A stretch of DNA of 64,000 nucleotides, from assembly GCA_029251165.1 (NCBI GenBank), contig JAQXDW010000074.1, positions 248,001 through 312,000 of the forward strand, written 5' to 3'. Origin of the DNA: Myxococcota bacterium. GTDB lineage: Bacteria; Myxococcota_A; UBA796. How positions within the stretch are numbered: the first letter of the stretch is position 1; every line of letters starts with the position of its first letter. Below are positions 51,718 to 59,220 of this stretch, one piece after another. Both the position numbers and the translations under genes were made by a program. Under the pieces are notes generated by a model that saw nothing but the letters and a program-made list of their open reading frames with translations, made no database searches and was not told the origin of the DNA.

Positions 51718-53828
51718 TCCTGCTGCTGCTGAGCTTCCTGGCAAGCGCACAGCCTGAGCTGTCGATTGGAGTCGGAGAGCATGCCTCCATCTCACGGATG
51801 CCAACGATCCATCCGGGGCTCGCTGAGCTGTCGCTGCGTGGCGCCGATGGCGATCTCAACCTGCTCCAGGGCCGGCGTACTCCGAGCATCAAGAACATCG
51901 AGGTTCTCTATCGTGGTGGAGGAGACTGGTTTCTGCGGATTCGGCTCGTCTCTGATCGCACCCGAGTTCAGGGCAGCATCGATCAGGGGCAGCTGAGCCT
52001 CTCGGTCCTAAACGGTGCCCATCCGGCCCGGGCGCCCATTGGCGATGTCCCCACGCTCGAGGAGCTTCTCTACGAAGACCTTCCCGACGAGCCCGGAGAT
52101 GTCTTGCCGGAGCCGTTCTTTCTGCATGGTGATGCCCTTGCTGTTCGAATGCCCATCACCGAATACGCCCTCGGATTTACCACTCCTGGCTGGCTCTGGG
52201 GTGGCACACGCGCTGATCTCGACACGGCTCGAAAACGTATGCTCGAGGCGCGCACCTGCGGCAGGTCCTGCTCAGATGCTCTGGGTGATGCGATCTATGA
52301 GGTTGGCTGGCGCTATATGGGGCTTGGTTGGTCTCGCGAGGGCTTTCATTACCTCAATAGGCTCACAAAGCATCCTGGAACCATCCCTGCTGATCAGATC
52401 CTGATCTCTCAGGCTCAGGCCGCCATCGCCACCCGGCAGTTCGACATTGCTCGACAGTGGCTGACTGAGGCTGCCGATGCAGGAGCGCCCGAATTGGCGG
52501 TAGTTGAAGGGTTGGCTGCTATCAGCTTGGTGACTGGCGATCCTGCTCGAGCACCGACCGCTCGCAAGCTCGCCAGCCTCACGGCTGATCCAAAAACGAT
52601 GCTCCTCGTCGGTGAGATGCTACAGCTCGAAGACCGCTTCTCAGAGTCGGTGCCCTATCTGAAGAAGGGGCTCGTCGGCGCTGAGGATGACGTGCTGGCC
52701 CGGACGTCCTTGCGGCTGGGAGATGCTGCGCTCGTTGCAGGTGATCTCGACACTGCCTGGGGATGGTGGGGGGAGGGGCCCAAGACCCTGTCGACATATC
52801 GAGAGATCTATGGAGAGCTCTATCGCCTTGGCGCCTCTGCCTGGACTGCCATCGAGCCGCAGCTGAACCAGCTTACCGCTGAGCAGGGGCAGGTCGCCGC
52901 AGAAGCAACGTACCTGCTCGCCCGCATCGATGGCCAGCTCGGAATCGATACCGACGCCATTGCCAACCTCACTCAACTCTTGGACCGCCATCCCCGCATC
53001 GGGCTAGCCTCTGACGCGCCCGAGAGACTGTGGGCGATCTATACGGGGCGGGTCCGGCGTCTGCATCAGGAAGAGTCCTGGTATCGACTCGCTGCACTTC
53101 ATGAGTCAGCCTGGCGACCGGTGCTGAAAGATCACATCGACGATCCGTTGGTCCTCTGGAAGGTTGCAGATGCCTACGAAGCCTTGGGGTTGATTCGACC
53201 TGCGATTGATGTCCTCACGCTAGGACTGGAGTATGTGCTCGCCTCCAACGGAAGCCAGCCTGAGATGACCCTCCACCTCGCTCGCTTGTATGAAGACTCG
53301 GGCTCGTGCGCTGACGGCTTGAAGACGCTGAACTTTCTAAAGGGAAGTGATGCTGCCCTGCCCACAGGTGAGATCGCACTGCTGACCGGAGACATGTTGG
53401 TCTCCTGTGACCGTCCCAAGGAAGCCGTCGCTTATCTCCAGCGTGCCTTGAGTACGCCTGGAGTTGCTGACGACGCACGAGCCGTTCTCGCGCAACTCGA
53501 TGCGCGCGCCGGTCGGTGCCCTGCAGCGATTCCGGTTCTCCGTCGGCACTTTGTCCGTGATGATGTGAGCCCAGATTCCGATGCCGGACTGCTTCTGGCC
53601 CGCTGCCTTGCTGAAGAGGGGGCTCTGGAAGAGGCCGCTGAGGTCGCTACAGCGGTCGCCGCCAAGTCTCCTTCAGAAGAGATTACTCGCTATGCAAGTT
53701 ACCTATCGAGTCTCTACAGAGGCTCTCCCGAGGACCTTGAGGCTGGTGAGGATATATGGGGAAGCATTGCTGCAGAGCGAGTTGCAGCAGAGAGCCTCGA
53801 CGAGGTCTTGAAAGCCCGTCAGAAGTAA
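51714..53828 (+). CDS. Secreted TPR-repeat protein in the flagellar operon
   Basis: The 704-residue protein starts at a GTG overlapping the previous stop, with signal MILLLLSFLASA. The first 170 residues are beta-rich ('NIEVLYRGGGDWFLRIRLVS', 'QGSIDQGQLSLSVLNG'). From about 180 to the end it is helical with TPR/SEL1-like repeats ('AIATRQFDIARQWLTEAADA', 'EMLQLEDRFSESVPYLKKGL', 'RPKEAVAYLQRALSTPGVAD'). A periplasmic scaffold is likely. The layout, a beta domain followed by a TPR solenoid, recalls PflA of Campylobacter motors, but I cannot claim homology. It lies immediately before flgB. Confidence 0.7.
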   Translation: MILLLLSFLASAQPELSIGVGEHASISRMPTIHPGLAELSLRGADGDLNLLQGRRTPSIKNIEVLYRGGGDWFLRIRLVSDRTRVQGSIDQGQLSLSVLNGAHPARAPIGDVPTLEELLYEDLPDEPGDVLPEPFFLHGDALAVRMPITEYALGFTTPGWLWGGTRADLDTARKRMLEARTCGRSCSDALGDAIYEVGWRYMGLGWSREGFHYLNRLTKHPGTIPADQILISQAQAAIATRQFDIARQWLTEAADAGAPELAVVEGLAAISLVTGDPARAPTARKLASLTADPKTMLLVGEMLQLEDRFSESVPYLKKGLVGAEDDVLARTSLRLGDAALVAGDLDTAWGWWGEGPKTLSTYREIYGELYRLGASAWTAIEPQLNQLTAEQGQVAAEATYLLARIDGQLGIDTDAIANLTQLLDRHPRIGLASDAPERLWAIYTGRVRRLHQEESWYRLAALHESAWRPVLKDHIDDPLVLWKVADAYEALGLIRPAIDVLTLGLEYVLASNGSQPEMTLHLARLYEDSGSCADGLKTLNFLKGSDAALPTGEIALLTGDMLVSCDRPKEAVAYLQRALSTPGVADDARAVLAQLDARAGRCPAAIPVLRRHFVRDDVSPDSDAGLLLARCLAEEGALEEAAEVATAVAAKSPSEEITRYASYLSSLYRGSPEDLEAGEDIWGSIAAERVAAESLDEVLKARQK

Positions 53829-53880
53829 AACAACTCCACTCTACTCCTCCTCTGCCGTACAATGTGGTCGTGAGGTCTTC

Positions 53881-54294
53881 GTGAGCAACATGCTATTCGA
53901 CAATTTCCATACTGGTCTCGGACAGGTATTGGACCTGCGGACAGCTCAGCATGCTCTGACAACCGCCAACTTGGCGAACTCAGATACGCCTGAGTACCGT
54001 GCAAAGTTCATTCCGTTCGACCGCCTCCTGAGCGAAGTTGTCGATCGGTCAGAGCATCCGAAGATGCGGCAGACGCATGCCCGTCACCTTCCTGGACTCT
54101 CCGGAGACAGCAAGAGGCCGGATGTTGAAGAGATAGAGGCTCCCGCCTGGTCTGCAGACGGCAATTCCGTCCAGCTGGAGCGTGAGACCGTTCGACTCAC
54201 CGAGAACGCGATGATGTTCGAGGCCGTCTCGACCGGCTTGAGCAGGCGACTGGCGATGCTCCGCTTCGCTGCCTCAGATGGCCGAAGCGGCTGA
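53881..54294 (+). CDS. flgB: Flagellar proximal rod protein FlgB
   Basis: The 137-residue rod protein has the typical N-terminus 'LGQVLDLRTAQHALTTANLA' followed by 'NSDTPEYRAKFIPFDRLL', and a C-terminal 'LTENAMMFEAVSTGLSRRLA'. It forms the base of the rod next to FliE. The start is GTG 53881 (or ATG 53890). A possible -10 'tacaat' lies in the 52-bp gap upstream. It is followed by flgC after 13 bp. Confidence 0.93.
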   Translation: MSNMLFDNFHTGLGQVLDLRTAQHALTTANLANSDTPEYRAKFIPFDRLLSEVVDRSEHPKMRQTHARHLPGLSGDSKRPDVEEIEAPAWSADGNSVQLERETVRLTENAMMFEAVSTGLSRRLAMLRFAASDGRSG

Positions 54295-54307
54295 TCAGGG
54301 AGATACC

Positions 54308-54730
54308 ATGGATATTCTTGACACCCTCCGAATCTCAGCCAGTGGCATGACCGCCCAGCGGGTCCGCCTCCAGAGCGTCGCCTCCAACATGGCGAATGCC
54401 CGGACCACGCGCACCGAGGACGGAGGCCCTTACCAGCGCCAGATGCCGGTGTTCTCAGCCACGAGCACGGACAAGTTTGGCGACATGGTTGAGAGAAACC
54501 TTGCAAGGGTTGATGTCGTGGACATCGAGACCTCCGATGCGCCGGGGACTTCGGTCTACGATCCCGGACATCCCGATGCGGACGAGGACGGCTACGTGCT
54601 CTACCCCAACGTTGACATCCTCACTGAGATGGTCGACATGATGACGACTTCACGCTCCTATGAGGCCAACGCCCAGGCTGTGACCACCACCTATGAGATG
54701 GCCCGTCAGGCACTTGGGATTGGCCGATGA
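54308..54730 (+). CDS. flgC: Flagellar proximal rod protein FlgC
   Basis: The 140-residue protein shows the FlgC pattern: MDILDTLRISASGMTAQRVR, then 'LQSVASNMANARTTRTEDGG' and 'PYQRQMPVF', and the tail 'YVLYPNVDILTEMVDMMTTS' with 'RSYEANAQAV'. ATG 54308 follows 'aggga' and replaces a longer open frame from 54278. It overlaps fliE by 4 nt. Confidence 0.95.
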   Translation: MDILDTLRISASGMTAQRVRLQSVASNMANARTTRTEDGGPYQRQMPVFSATSTDKFGDMVERNLARVDVVDIETSDAPGTSVYDPGHPDADEDGYVLYPNVDILTEMVDMMTTSRSYEANAQAVTTTYEMARQALGIGR

Positions 54731-55023
54731 CCATCGACCAGCTCATCTCCACCGGCGCGGTCAACACGGCGCTCCCAAACCCTACCGGCGCTGCCCCTGC
54801 CGGTCCCGCGTTCTCCGATAGACTCAAGAGCGCGATTCAGACTGTGGACGCCAAGCAGATCCAGGCCGACGACAAGCTCCAGGCCGTCGCTGCAGGTAAA
54901 GACGTTGATCTGCACAGCACCATGATTGCCCTTCAGGAAGCTGACATTACCCTTCGGGCAATGGTCTCTGTCCGTGACAAGGTCGTCGACGCTTACCAGC
55001 AGGTCATGAACATGTCGATTTAG
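54727..55023 (+). CDS. fliE: Hook-basal body complex protein FliE
   Basis: The 98-residue protein has the conserved C-terminal half 'GKDVDLHSTMIALQEADITL' and 'RAMVSVRDKVVDAYQQVMNM'. It joins the MS ring (FliF) to the rod. Normally fliF follows directly; here an antisense gene intervenes. Its stop is 14 nt from the convergent protease stop. Confidence 0.94.
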   Translation: MTIDQLISTGAVNTALPNPTGAAPAGPAFSDRLKSAIQTVDAKQIQADDKLQAVAAGKDVDLHSTMIALQEADITLRAMVSVRDKVVDAYQQVMNMSI

Positions 55024-55036
55024 TCGATTGCTGGGC

Positions 55037-55903
55037 TCAGAAATTCCGAATTGCATACCCGAGAAGATTGATCGAGCCGAGTTGGAAGCTGTGAAGCAGA
55101 AAGATCGGCACGAACGAGCGCGCGCGAAGGCAGAAGTACCCAGCAAAGAGCCCCCCAGGCAGCGACAGCATCAGCTCGATTCCCGGCTTGTGGGAATGCA
55201 GCAGGAAAAACGGGATGACCTGCAGCCAGATCGCGACTTTGTAGTCTCCGCGTCTGGCGATACCAAACAGCAGAAAGCCTCTGAACAGCATTTCCCAGCC
55301 TGCAAGGTCCACAATGTGGGCCAGCACCTTGACTCCCAGCATGACTGGATCGGTCTGAGCAGGCTTGTACGATGGGTAGTAGCTCGCCATCTCTGGACTC
55401 AGCAGCATCGCAGGGATGACCCAGGCGAGCACGATGACGCTGAGCACTCCAGCACGGGGTACCCACCAGCGCCAGTCCCCCATCGTCAACCCCCAACGCC
55501 CCAACGTCTCCCGGCTCCGTGAGAGAACCACCAGAGCCAGTACAAGCCCGGCAAAACCTGGAAGGTAGAGAGCAGGGCTGTCTCTGAAGACCATCTCGTC
55601 CCCAAAGACTCTGATGAGGAGAGTCGCCAAGCAAAGGAGAGAGGCTGTGCCCGCCCCCAGTCGTGAACCGCCCCGTGAGAACGCTGACCAGCTTGCCAGG
55701 CCGGCGAGGGGAACCCCGGCGAACATCAGCATTCGCCAGACGGCGTTGTACAGTGGTCCTCCACGTGCAGCCAGTCCATCGGCAAAGTAGAATGCCATAC
55801 ATGCGGTGGTACCGATGACCAGCAGCAGCACATTGTCTCGCTCAGGCTCGGGACACTCAGAGAGCCCGCCCAGCATGTTTGTCCAAAAATGCTTCAGGAA
55901 CAC
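55037..55903 (-). CDS. CPBP-family intramembrane metalloprotease
   Basis: The 288-residue polytopic protein resembles the CAAX protease/bacteriocin-processing (CPBP) family. Motif 1 reads 'LAGWEMLFRGFLLFG', where the usual EExxxR has Trp for the first Glu, so only WExxxR remains. Motif 2 is 'IPFFLLHSHKPG' (FxxxH) and motif 3 'FLLHSFQLGSIN' (HxxxN). The altered motif 1 may weaken catalysis. The start is a GTG with an excellent 'aggagg' 8 nt upstream. It lies antisense inside the flagellar operon between fliE and fliF and diverges from fliF. No substrate is suggested. Confidence 0.82.
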   Translation of the reverse strand: MFLKHFWTNMLGGLSECPEPERDNVLLLVIGTTACMAFYFADGLAARGGPLYNAVWRMLMFAGVPLAGLASWSAFSRGGSRLGAGTASLLCLATLLIRVFGDEMVFRDSPALYLPGFAGLVLALVVLSRSRETLGRWGLTMGDWRWWVPRAGVLSVIVLAWVIPAMLLSPEMASYYPSYKPAQTDPVMLGVKVLAHIVDLAGWEMLFRGFLLFGIARRGDYKVAIWLQVIPFFLLHSHKPGIELMLSLPGGLFAGYFCLRARSFVPIFLLHSFQLGSINLLGYAIRNF

Positions 55904-55940
55904 CTTCCAAACCTCCTGTAGATGTGGTGGTATCTCCCCA

Positions 55941-55957
55941 TCGATACGAAATATCGA
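55941..55957. repeat. 6-bp inverted repeat in the protease/fliF divergent region
   Basis: TCGATA-cgaaa-TATCGA is a perfect inverted repeat with a 5-nt spacer, located between the divergent CPBP protease and fliF genes. It could be a regulator site for either gene. Confidence 0.4.
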
Positions 55958-55967
55958 AAACCCTACT

Positions 55968-55993
55968 TAAAGTCTGCTGACTCCAACCGATAG
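55968..55993 (+). promoter_or_regulatory. Possible sigma-28 (FliA) promoter before fliF
   Basis: TAAA (55968-55971), 14 nt, then ACCGATAG (55986-55993) compares with the consensus TAAA-N15-GCCGATAA: six of eight -10 bases match and the spacer is one short. It overlaps a strong inverted repeat. fliF is usually an early gene, so this assignment is uncertain. Confidence 0.4.
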
Positions 55994-56006
55994 GAGGGAG
56001 CAGACT
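55971..56006. repeat. Strong interrupted hairpin in the fliF leader
   Basis: AGTCTGCT-ga-CTCC pairs with GGAG-gg-AGCAGACT around the loop AACCGATA, giving 12 paired bases with a 2x2 internal mismatch. The 3' arm contains the only Shine-Dalgarno-like sequence (GGAGGGAG) before the fliF GTG, about 25 nt away. As DNA it could be an operator; as RNA it could hide or present a ribosome site. Confidence 0.6.
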
Positions 56007-56025
56007 CAACTCATCGGACTCCCGT

Positions 56026-57576
56026 GTGAACGAGATTTTTAGCCAGATTAAAGCTTTCTATGAGGGCTTAGATCCTTCCAGACGGCGTATCTTGCTCGTT
56101 GCTGTCGCTCTGAGCATTTTGGGGCTGATAGGGGTCGGACTCTGGTCGAGTCAGGAGCGGTATGGCACGGTCTATACCTCCGCAGACCCTCGAGAGGTCC
56201 AGGCAACGACCGGAGCCCTGGAAGCCGCCGGCATTGAATACCGAGTCTCACGAGACGGCACGCGCCTTGAGGTCCCGATTGCGGACATCGGCGCAGCGCG
56301 TCTCCAAGCTGCTGCTGCGGGCCAGTTCAACGGACTCGACATCATCGGGGCCATCGAGCTTGGTACTTCTCCATCTAATGAGAGGATGTACCAGAACTAT
56401 GCTCTTCAGAAAGAGATCGAGCGGACCGTCAACAGCATCGACGCCGTAACCGGAAGCCGGGTCCACATTGTCCAGCCGGATCGGGTGAACTTTTTCTCTC
56501 GCGACACCGTTGCAACCGCCAGCGTCATGCTCGATCTCATGCCGGGTACGACATTGAGCCGAGAGCAGATCGCCGGCATCGCTGGCTTGGTCTCTGGTGC
56601 GGTCCATGGTCTCGAGAGCTCCGATGTCTCTCTCATCGACAACTATGGAACCCTTCTCCATCCCAGTACCGAAGGCAGCAGCGGCATCATCGCCACGGTC
56701 TCCGAGCGCGCCTCGGTCGAGGAAGGAGCGATGCAGGGGAAGATCCTCCAGGCGCTCCTTCCGATGCTCGGTCACCCCCGGCACGTAGCCGCAGCAGTGA
56801 CCGTCGAGCTTGAGACCAGCGCGATTACCCGCAACGAGATGGCTTTCGATCCGGAGTCTGGTGTTCTCGTCTCCAGTGATCTGCTTGAGGAGCAGAGCTC
56901 TGATGGAGCCCCTGCGCGTGGCGTACCGGGTGCAGAGAGTAACCTCCCAGAGCAGGCCGCTGCGACTGGCGGGAGCGAGACCTCGGTGCTCCAAGAGCAG
57001 TCCAACTACGAGTACTCTCAGACAAACACCGTCGAGACGCTCCCTGCTGGTCGCCTGAAGCGTGTCAGCACCTCGGTCACCGTTGATGCTCGTGCGCTCC
57101 AGCGGCTCATCGAGACCTCAGATGGAGCCGAAGAGCGCGAAGCTTTAGAGCAAAAAGTCGAGGAGCTCATCCGAGGAGCGGTCGGCTACAGGGCGGATCG
57201 CGGCGACACCATCGAGGTTGCGTTCATCCCGTTTGTCGAGCCCCAGGTCGAGGAGACATCTGACCTAACTGCAGCAACCTGGCACATTCGACAGCTTCTC
57301 CCTTCCATTATTGTTGGCCTCTCTGTGCTGATGTTCTTCTTGTTCGTCGCGAAGCCGCTGGTCGCGAAGATGATCGAGCCGACCCGGCCTCGGCCTGGCG
57401 AAGACGACTACAGCAAGGAGACCTCTGAGAGAGAGAGCACCACGGATCTTCTCGAGCGAATGAGAGGGCTGGCCGCGGGAGCTGAAGTCATCGACTCCTC
57501 AGAGCTGAACCAACTGATTACCAGTCACGAGGGACCCGCAGCTGCGGTTCTTCGGCGCTGGATCAAGGCCACTTAG
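56026..57576 (+). CDS. fliF: Flagellar MS-ring protein FliF
   Basis: The 516-residue protein has an N-terminal membrane helix ('ILLVAVALSILGLIGVGLW') and ring-building motifs ('YGTVYTSADPREVQATTGAL', 'NERMYQNYALQKEIERTVNS', 'SRVHIVQPDRVNFFSRD'). A second membrane helix follows ('SIIVGLSVLMFFLFVAKPL') and then a cytoplasmic FliG-binding tail. It forms the MS ring that nucleates the basal body. The start is GTG 56026 without a well-placed Shine-Dalgarno. fliG follows after 10 bp. Confidence 0.95.
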   Translation: MNEIFSQIKAFYEGLDPSRRRILLVAVALSILGLIGVGLWSSQERYGTVYTSADPREVQATTGALEAAGIEYRVSRDGTRLEVPIADIGAARLQAAAAGQFNGLDIIGAIELGTSPSNERMYQNYALQKEIERTVNSIDAVTGSRVHIVQPDRVNFFSRDTVATASVMLDLMPGTTLSREQIAGIAGLVSGAVHGLESSDVSLIDNYGTLLHPSTEGSSGIIATVSERASVEEGAMQGKILQALLPMLGHPRHVAAAVTVELETSAITRNEMAFDPESGVLVSSDLLEEQSSDGAPARGVPGAESNLPEQAAATGGSETSVLQEQSNYEYSQTNTVETLPAGRLKRVSTSVTVDARALQRLIETSDGAEEREALEQKVEELIRGAVGYRADRGDTIEVAFIPFVEPQVEETSDLTAATWHIRQLLPSIIVGLSVLMFFLFVAKPLVAKMIEPTRPRPGEDDYSKETSERESTTDLLERMRGLAAGAEVIDSSELNQLITSHEGPAAAVLRRWIKAT

Positions 57577-57586
57577 GAGCCTGACG

Positions 57587-58594
57587 ATGACAGACTCAGA
57601 ACTCAGCGGCACTCAGCGTGCCGCGATCATGATCATGGTTCTGGATCCGGAAGTGGCAAAAGGGCTGCTTCGTCAGATGACGGATCAGGAGATCCAGTCG
57701 ATCGGCATGGCGATTTCAGAGATCGATCGCGTCCCTCCGGCGCTCATCGAGGATGTCGTCCGTGAGTTCGTTGTTGAACTCTCCGAGAGCCTCATGGTGC
57801 CTCAGGCGGGACCGGAGTTCGTCGATCAGGTGCTCCCTGATCTCATCGATCCAGATCGACAGGGCAACATCATCCCGATGCTTCGTCGGCGTGTGGATCG
57901 AAGCTTCGAGCGCTTCATCTCGCAGCGAGATGCTGCCGCGGTCGCTGCACTGCTTCGCGACGAACGCCCCCAGGCGCAAGCGGTCGCGCTCTCTCTGATG
58001 GGTCCAGACAATGCCGCTCGCATCCTCAAGCGGTTCGCCGCTCCGGAGCAGCGAGAAGTCGTGATGCGCATGGCGCGCCTCAAGCGCATCCCTGGTGAGC
58101 TGGCTGATGACGTCACGGGTGCACTTCGTGCGGCGCTTGGCAGCAGCGATGACCAGCTCCAGCTTGGCGGTGTCGATGCGACTGCGCGTGTCCTCGGTCA
58201 GATGCGCCGCAAGGACAACGAGAGCATCCTCCAGGACATTCAGGACGAAAACTTTGACATGGCTGATAAGCTCCGGCGTCGGATGGTGGTCTTCGAGGAC
58301 CTCACCCAGCTCAACAGCCGTGCCGTTCAGGCCCTCATCAAGAACGTCGATCGAGAGGTCTTGCTGGTCGCCCTTCAGGGAGCCGAGGCCGAGCTGATTG
58401 ATCTGTTCTTCGATAATGTCTCTACAAACGCCGCGAAGGACATGCGAGAGCAGATGGAGTACATGGAGCAGCCTCCGCGTACCAAGATTCGCGAGGCGCG
58501 CGAGACCATCACCGCTGCTGCGCTGCGGCTCGCTGAGGAAGGGGTCATCAATCTCCAGCTCGGTGCTGAGGATGACGACGAGGACGGCGGATGA
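57587..58594 (+). CDS. fliG: Flagellar motor switch protein FliG
   Basis: The 335-residue protein has the three FliG domains: N-terminal 'MIMVLDPEVAKGLLRQMTDQ', middle 'RDERPQAQAVALSLMGPDNA' and 'ARILKRFAAPEQREVVMRMA', and the C-terminal torque helix region 'MADKLRRRMVVFEDLTQLNS' and 'RAVQALIKNVDREVLLVALQ'. It transmits torque between MotA and the C ring. Length is standard. It overlaps fliH by 4 nt. Confidence 0.96.
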   Translation: MTDSELSGTQRAAIMIMVLDPEVAKGLLRQMTDQEIQSIGMAISEIDRVPPALIEDVVREFVVELSESLMVPQAGPEFVDQVLPDLIDPDRQGNIIPMLRRRVDRSFERFISQRDAAAVAALLRDERPQAQAVALSLMGPDNAARILKRFAAPEQREVVMRMARLKRIPGELADDVTGALRAALGSSDDQLQLGGVDATARVLGQMRRKDNESILQDIQDENFDMADKLRRRMVVFEDLTQLNSRAVQALIKNVDREVLLVALQGAEAELIDLFFDNVSTNAAKDMREQMEYMEQPPRTKIREARETITAAALRLAEEGVINLQLGAEDDDEDGG

Positions 58595-59220
58595 GCTTCG
58601 TTCCGCTCCAGTCTGGCCCGACCAGCTTCTCAGACTCACTGCTGCCACCAGAGTCTGAGCCCACCGCTGATGTCAACCCCACTCGGGATGACGCTGACAG
58701 CGGCGAGCCCTCTGGTCCGAGCCCTGCCGAGATCGAGGCCCTCATTGCCGCTGCCGAGGTGCGGGGAGCGGCACAAGTCCACGCCGAGGTCGCGGAGGAA
58801 CGAGCGCAGCTCACCGCACGTGCCTCTGAGCTGGAGGCGCTCCTTGTTCATGTCGAGGAAACCCGTCGTTCTGATCGCAGCGAGACCCGGCAGCTCATCG
58901 GCAGCCTCATTATCTCCTCGATGCGTCGGCTCATTGGTGAGCACCCGCTCCTCCGGGAGGCTGCCCTTCGCCATGCATTTGCGCAGGCGGTCGCCAGCAT
59001 GGTGGGCGATCGCGACGTTGTGCTGTGGGTCGCCCCAGGGCAGGAGGCCATCGCTCGAGAGCTGATCGATGAGCGAGAGGGCTGGAGCGTGCGAGTCAGC
59101 ACGGAGCTTCATGCAGGGATGCAGGTCGTCGGCCCGCGCGGTCGACTGGACAGCTCACTGATGACCGCCATCATTGCGATGGAGTCTGCAGTAGACGCTT
59201 GGCTGGAGGAGCGGCCGTGA
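58591..59220 (+). CDS. fliH: Flagellar export ATPase regulator FliH
   Basis: The 209-residue protein lies between fliG and fliI. It has an acidic, disordered start, a coiled-coil middle ('AEVRGAAQVHAEVAEERAQL') and a C-terminal domain ('LRHAFAQAVASMVGDRDVVL', 'GMQVVGPRGRLDSSLMTAII') like FliH/HrpE proteins. It binds and restrains the FliI ATPase. Sequence conservation in the family is low, but position and layout are clear. It overlaps fliI by 4 nt (GTGA). Confidence 0.88.
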   Translation: MSFVPLQSGPTSFSDSLLPPESEPTADVNPTRDDADSGEPSGPSPAEIEALIAAAEVRGAAQVHAEVAEERAQLTARASELEALLVHVEETRRSDRSETRQLIGSLIISSMRRLIGEHPLLREAALRHAFAQAVASMVGDRDVVLWVAPGQEAIARELIDEREGWSVRVSTELHAGMQVVGPRGRLDSSLMTAIIAMESAVDAWLEERP

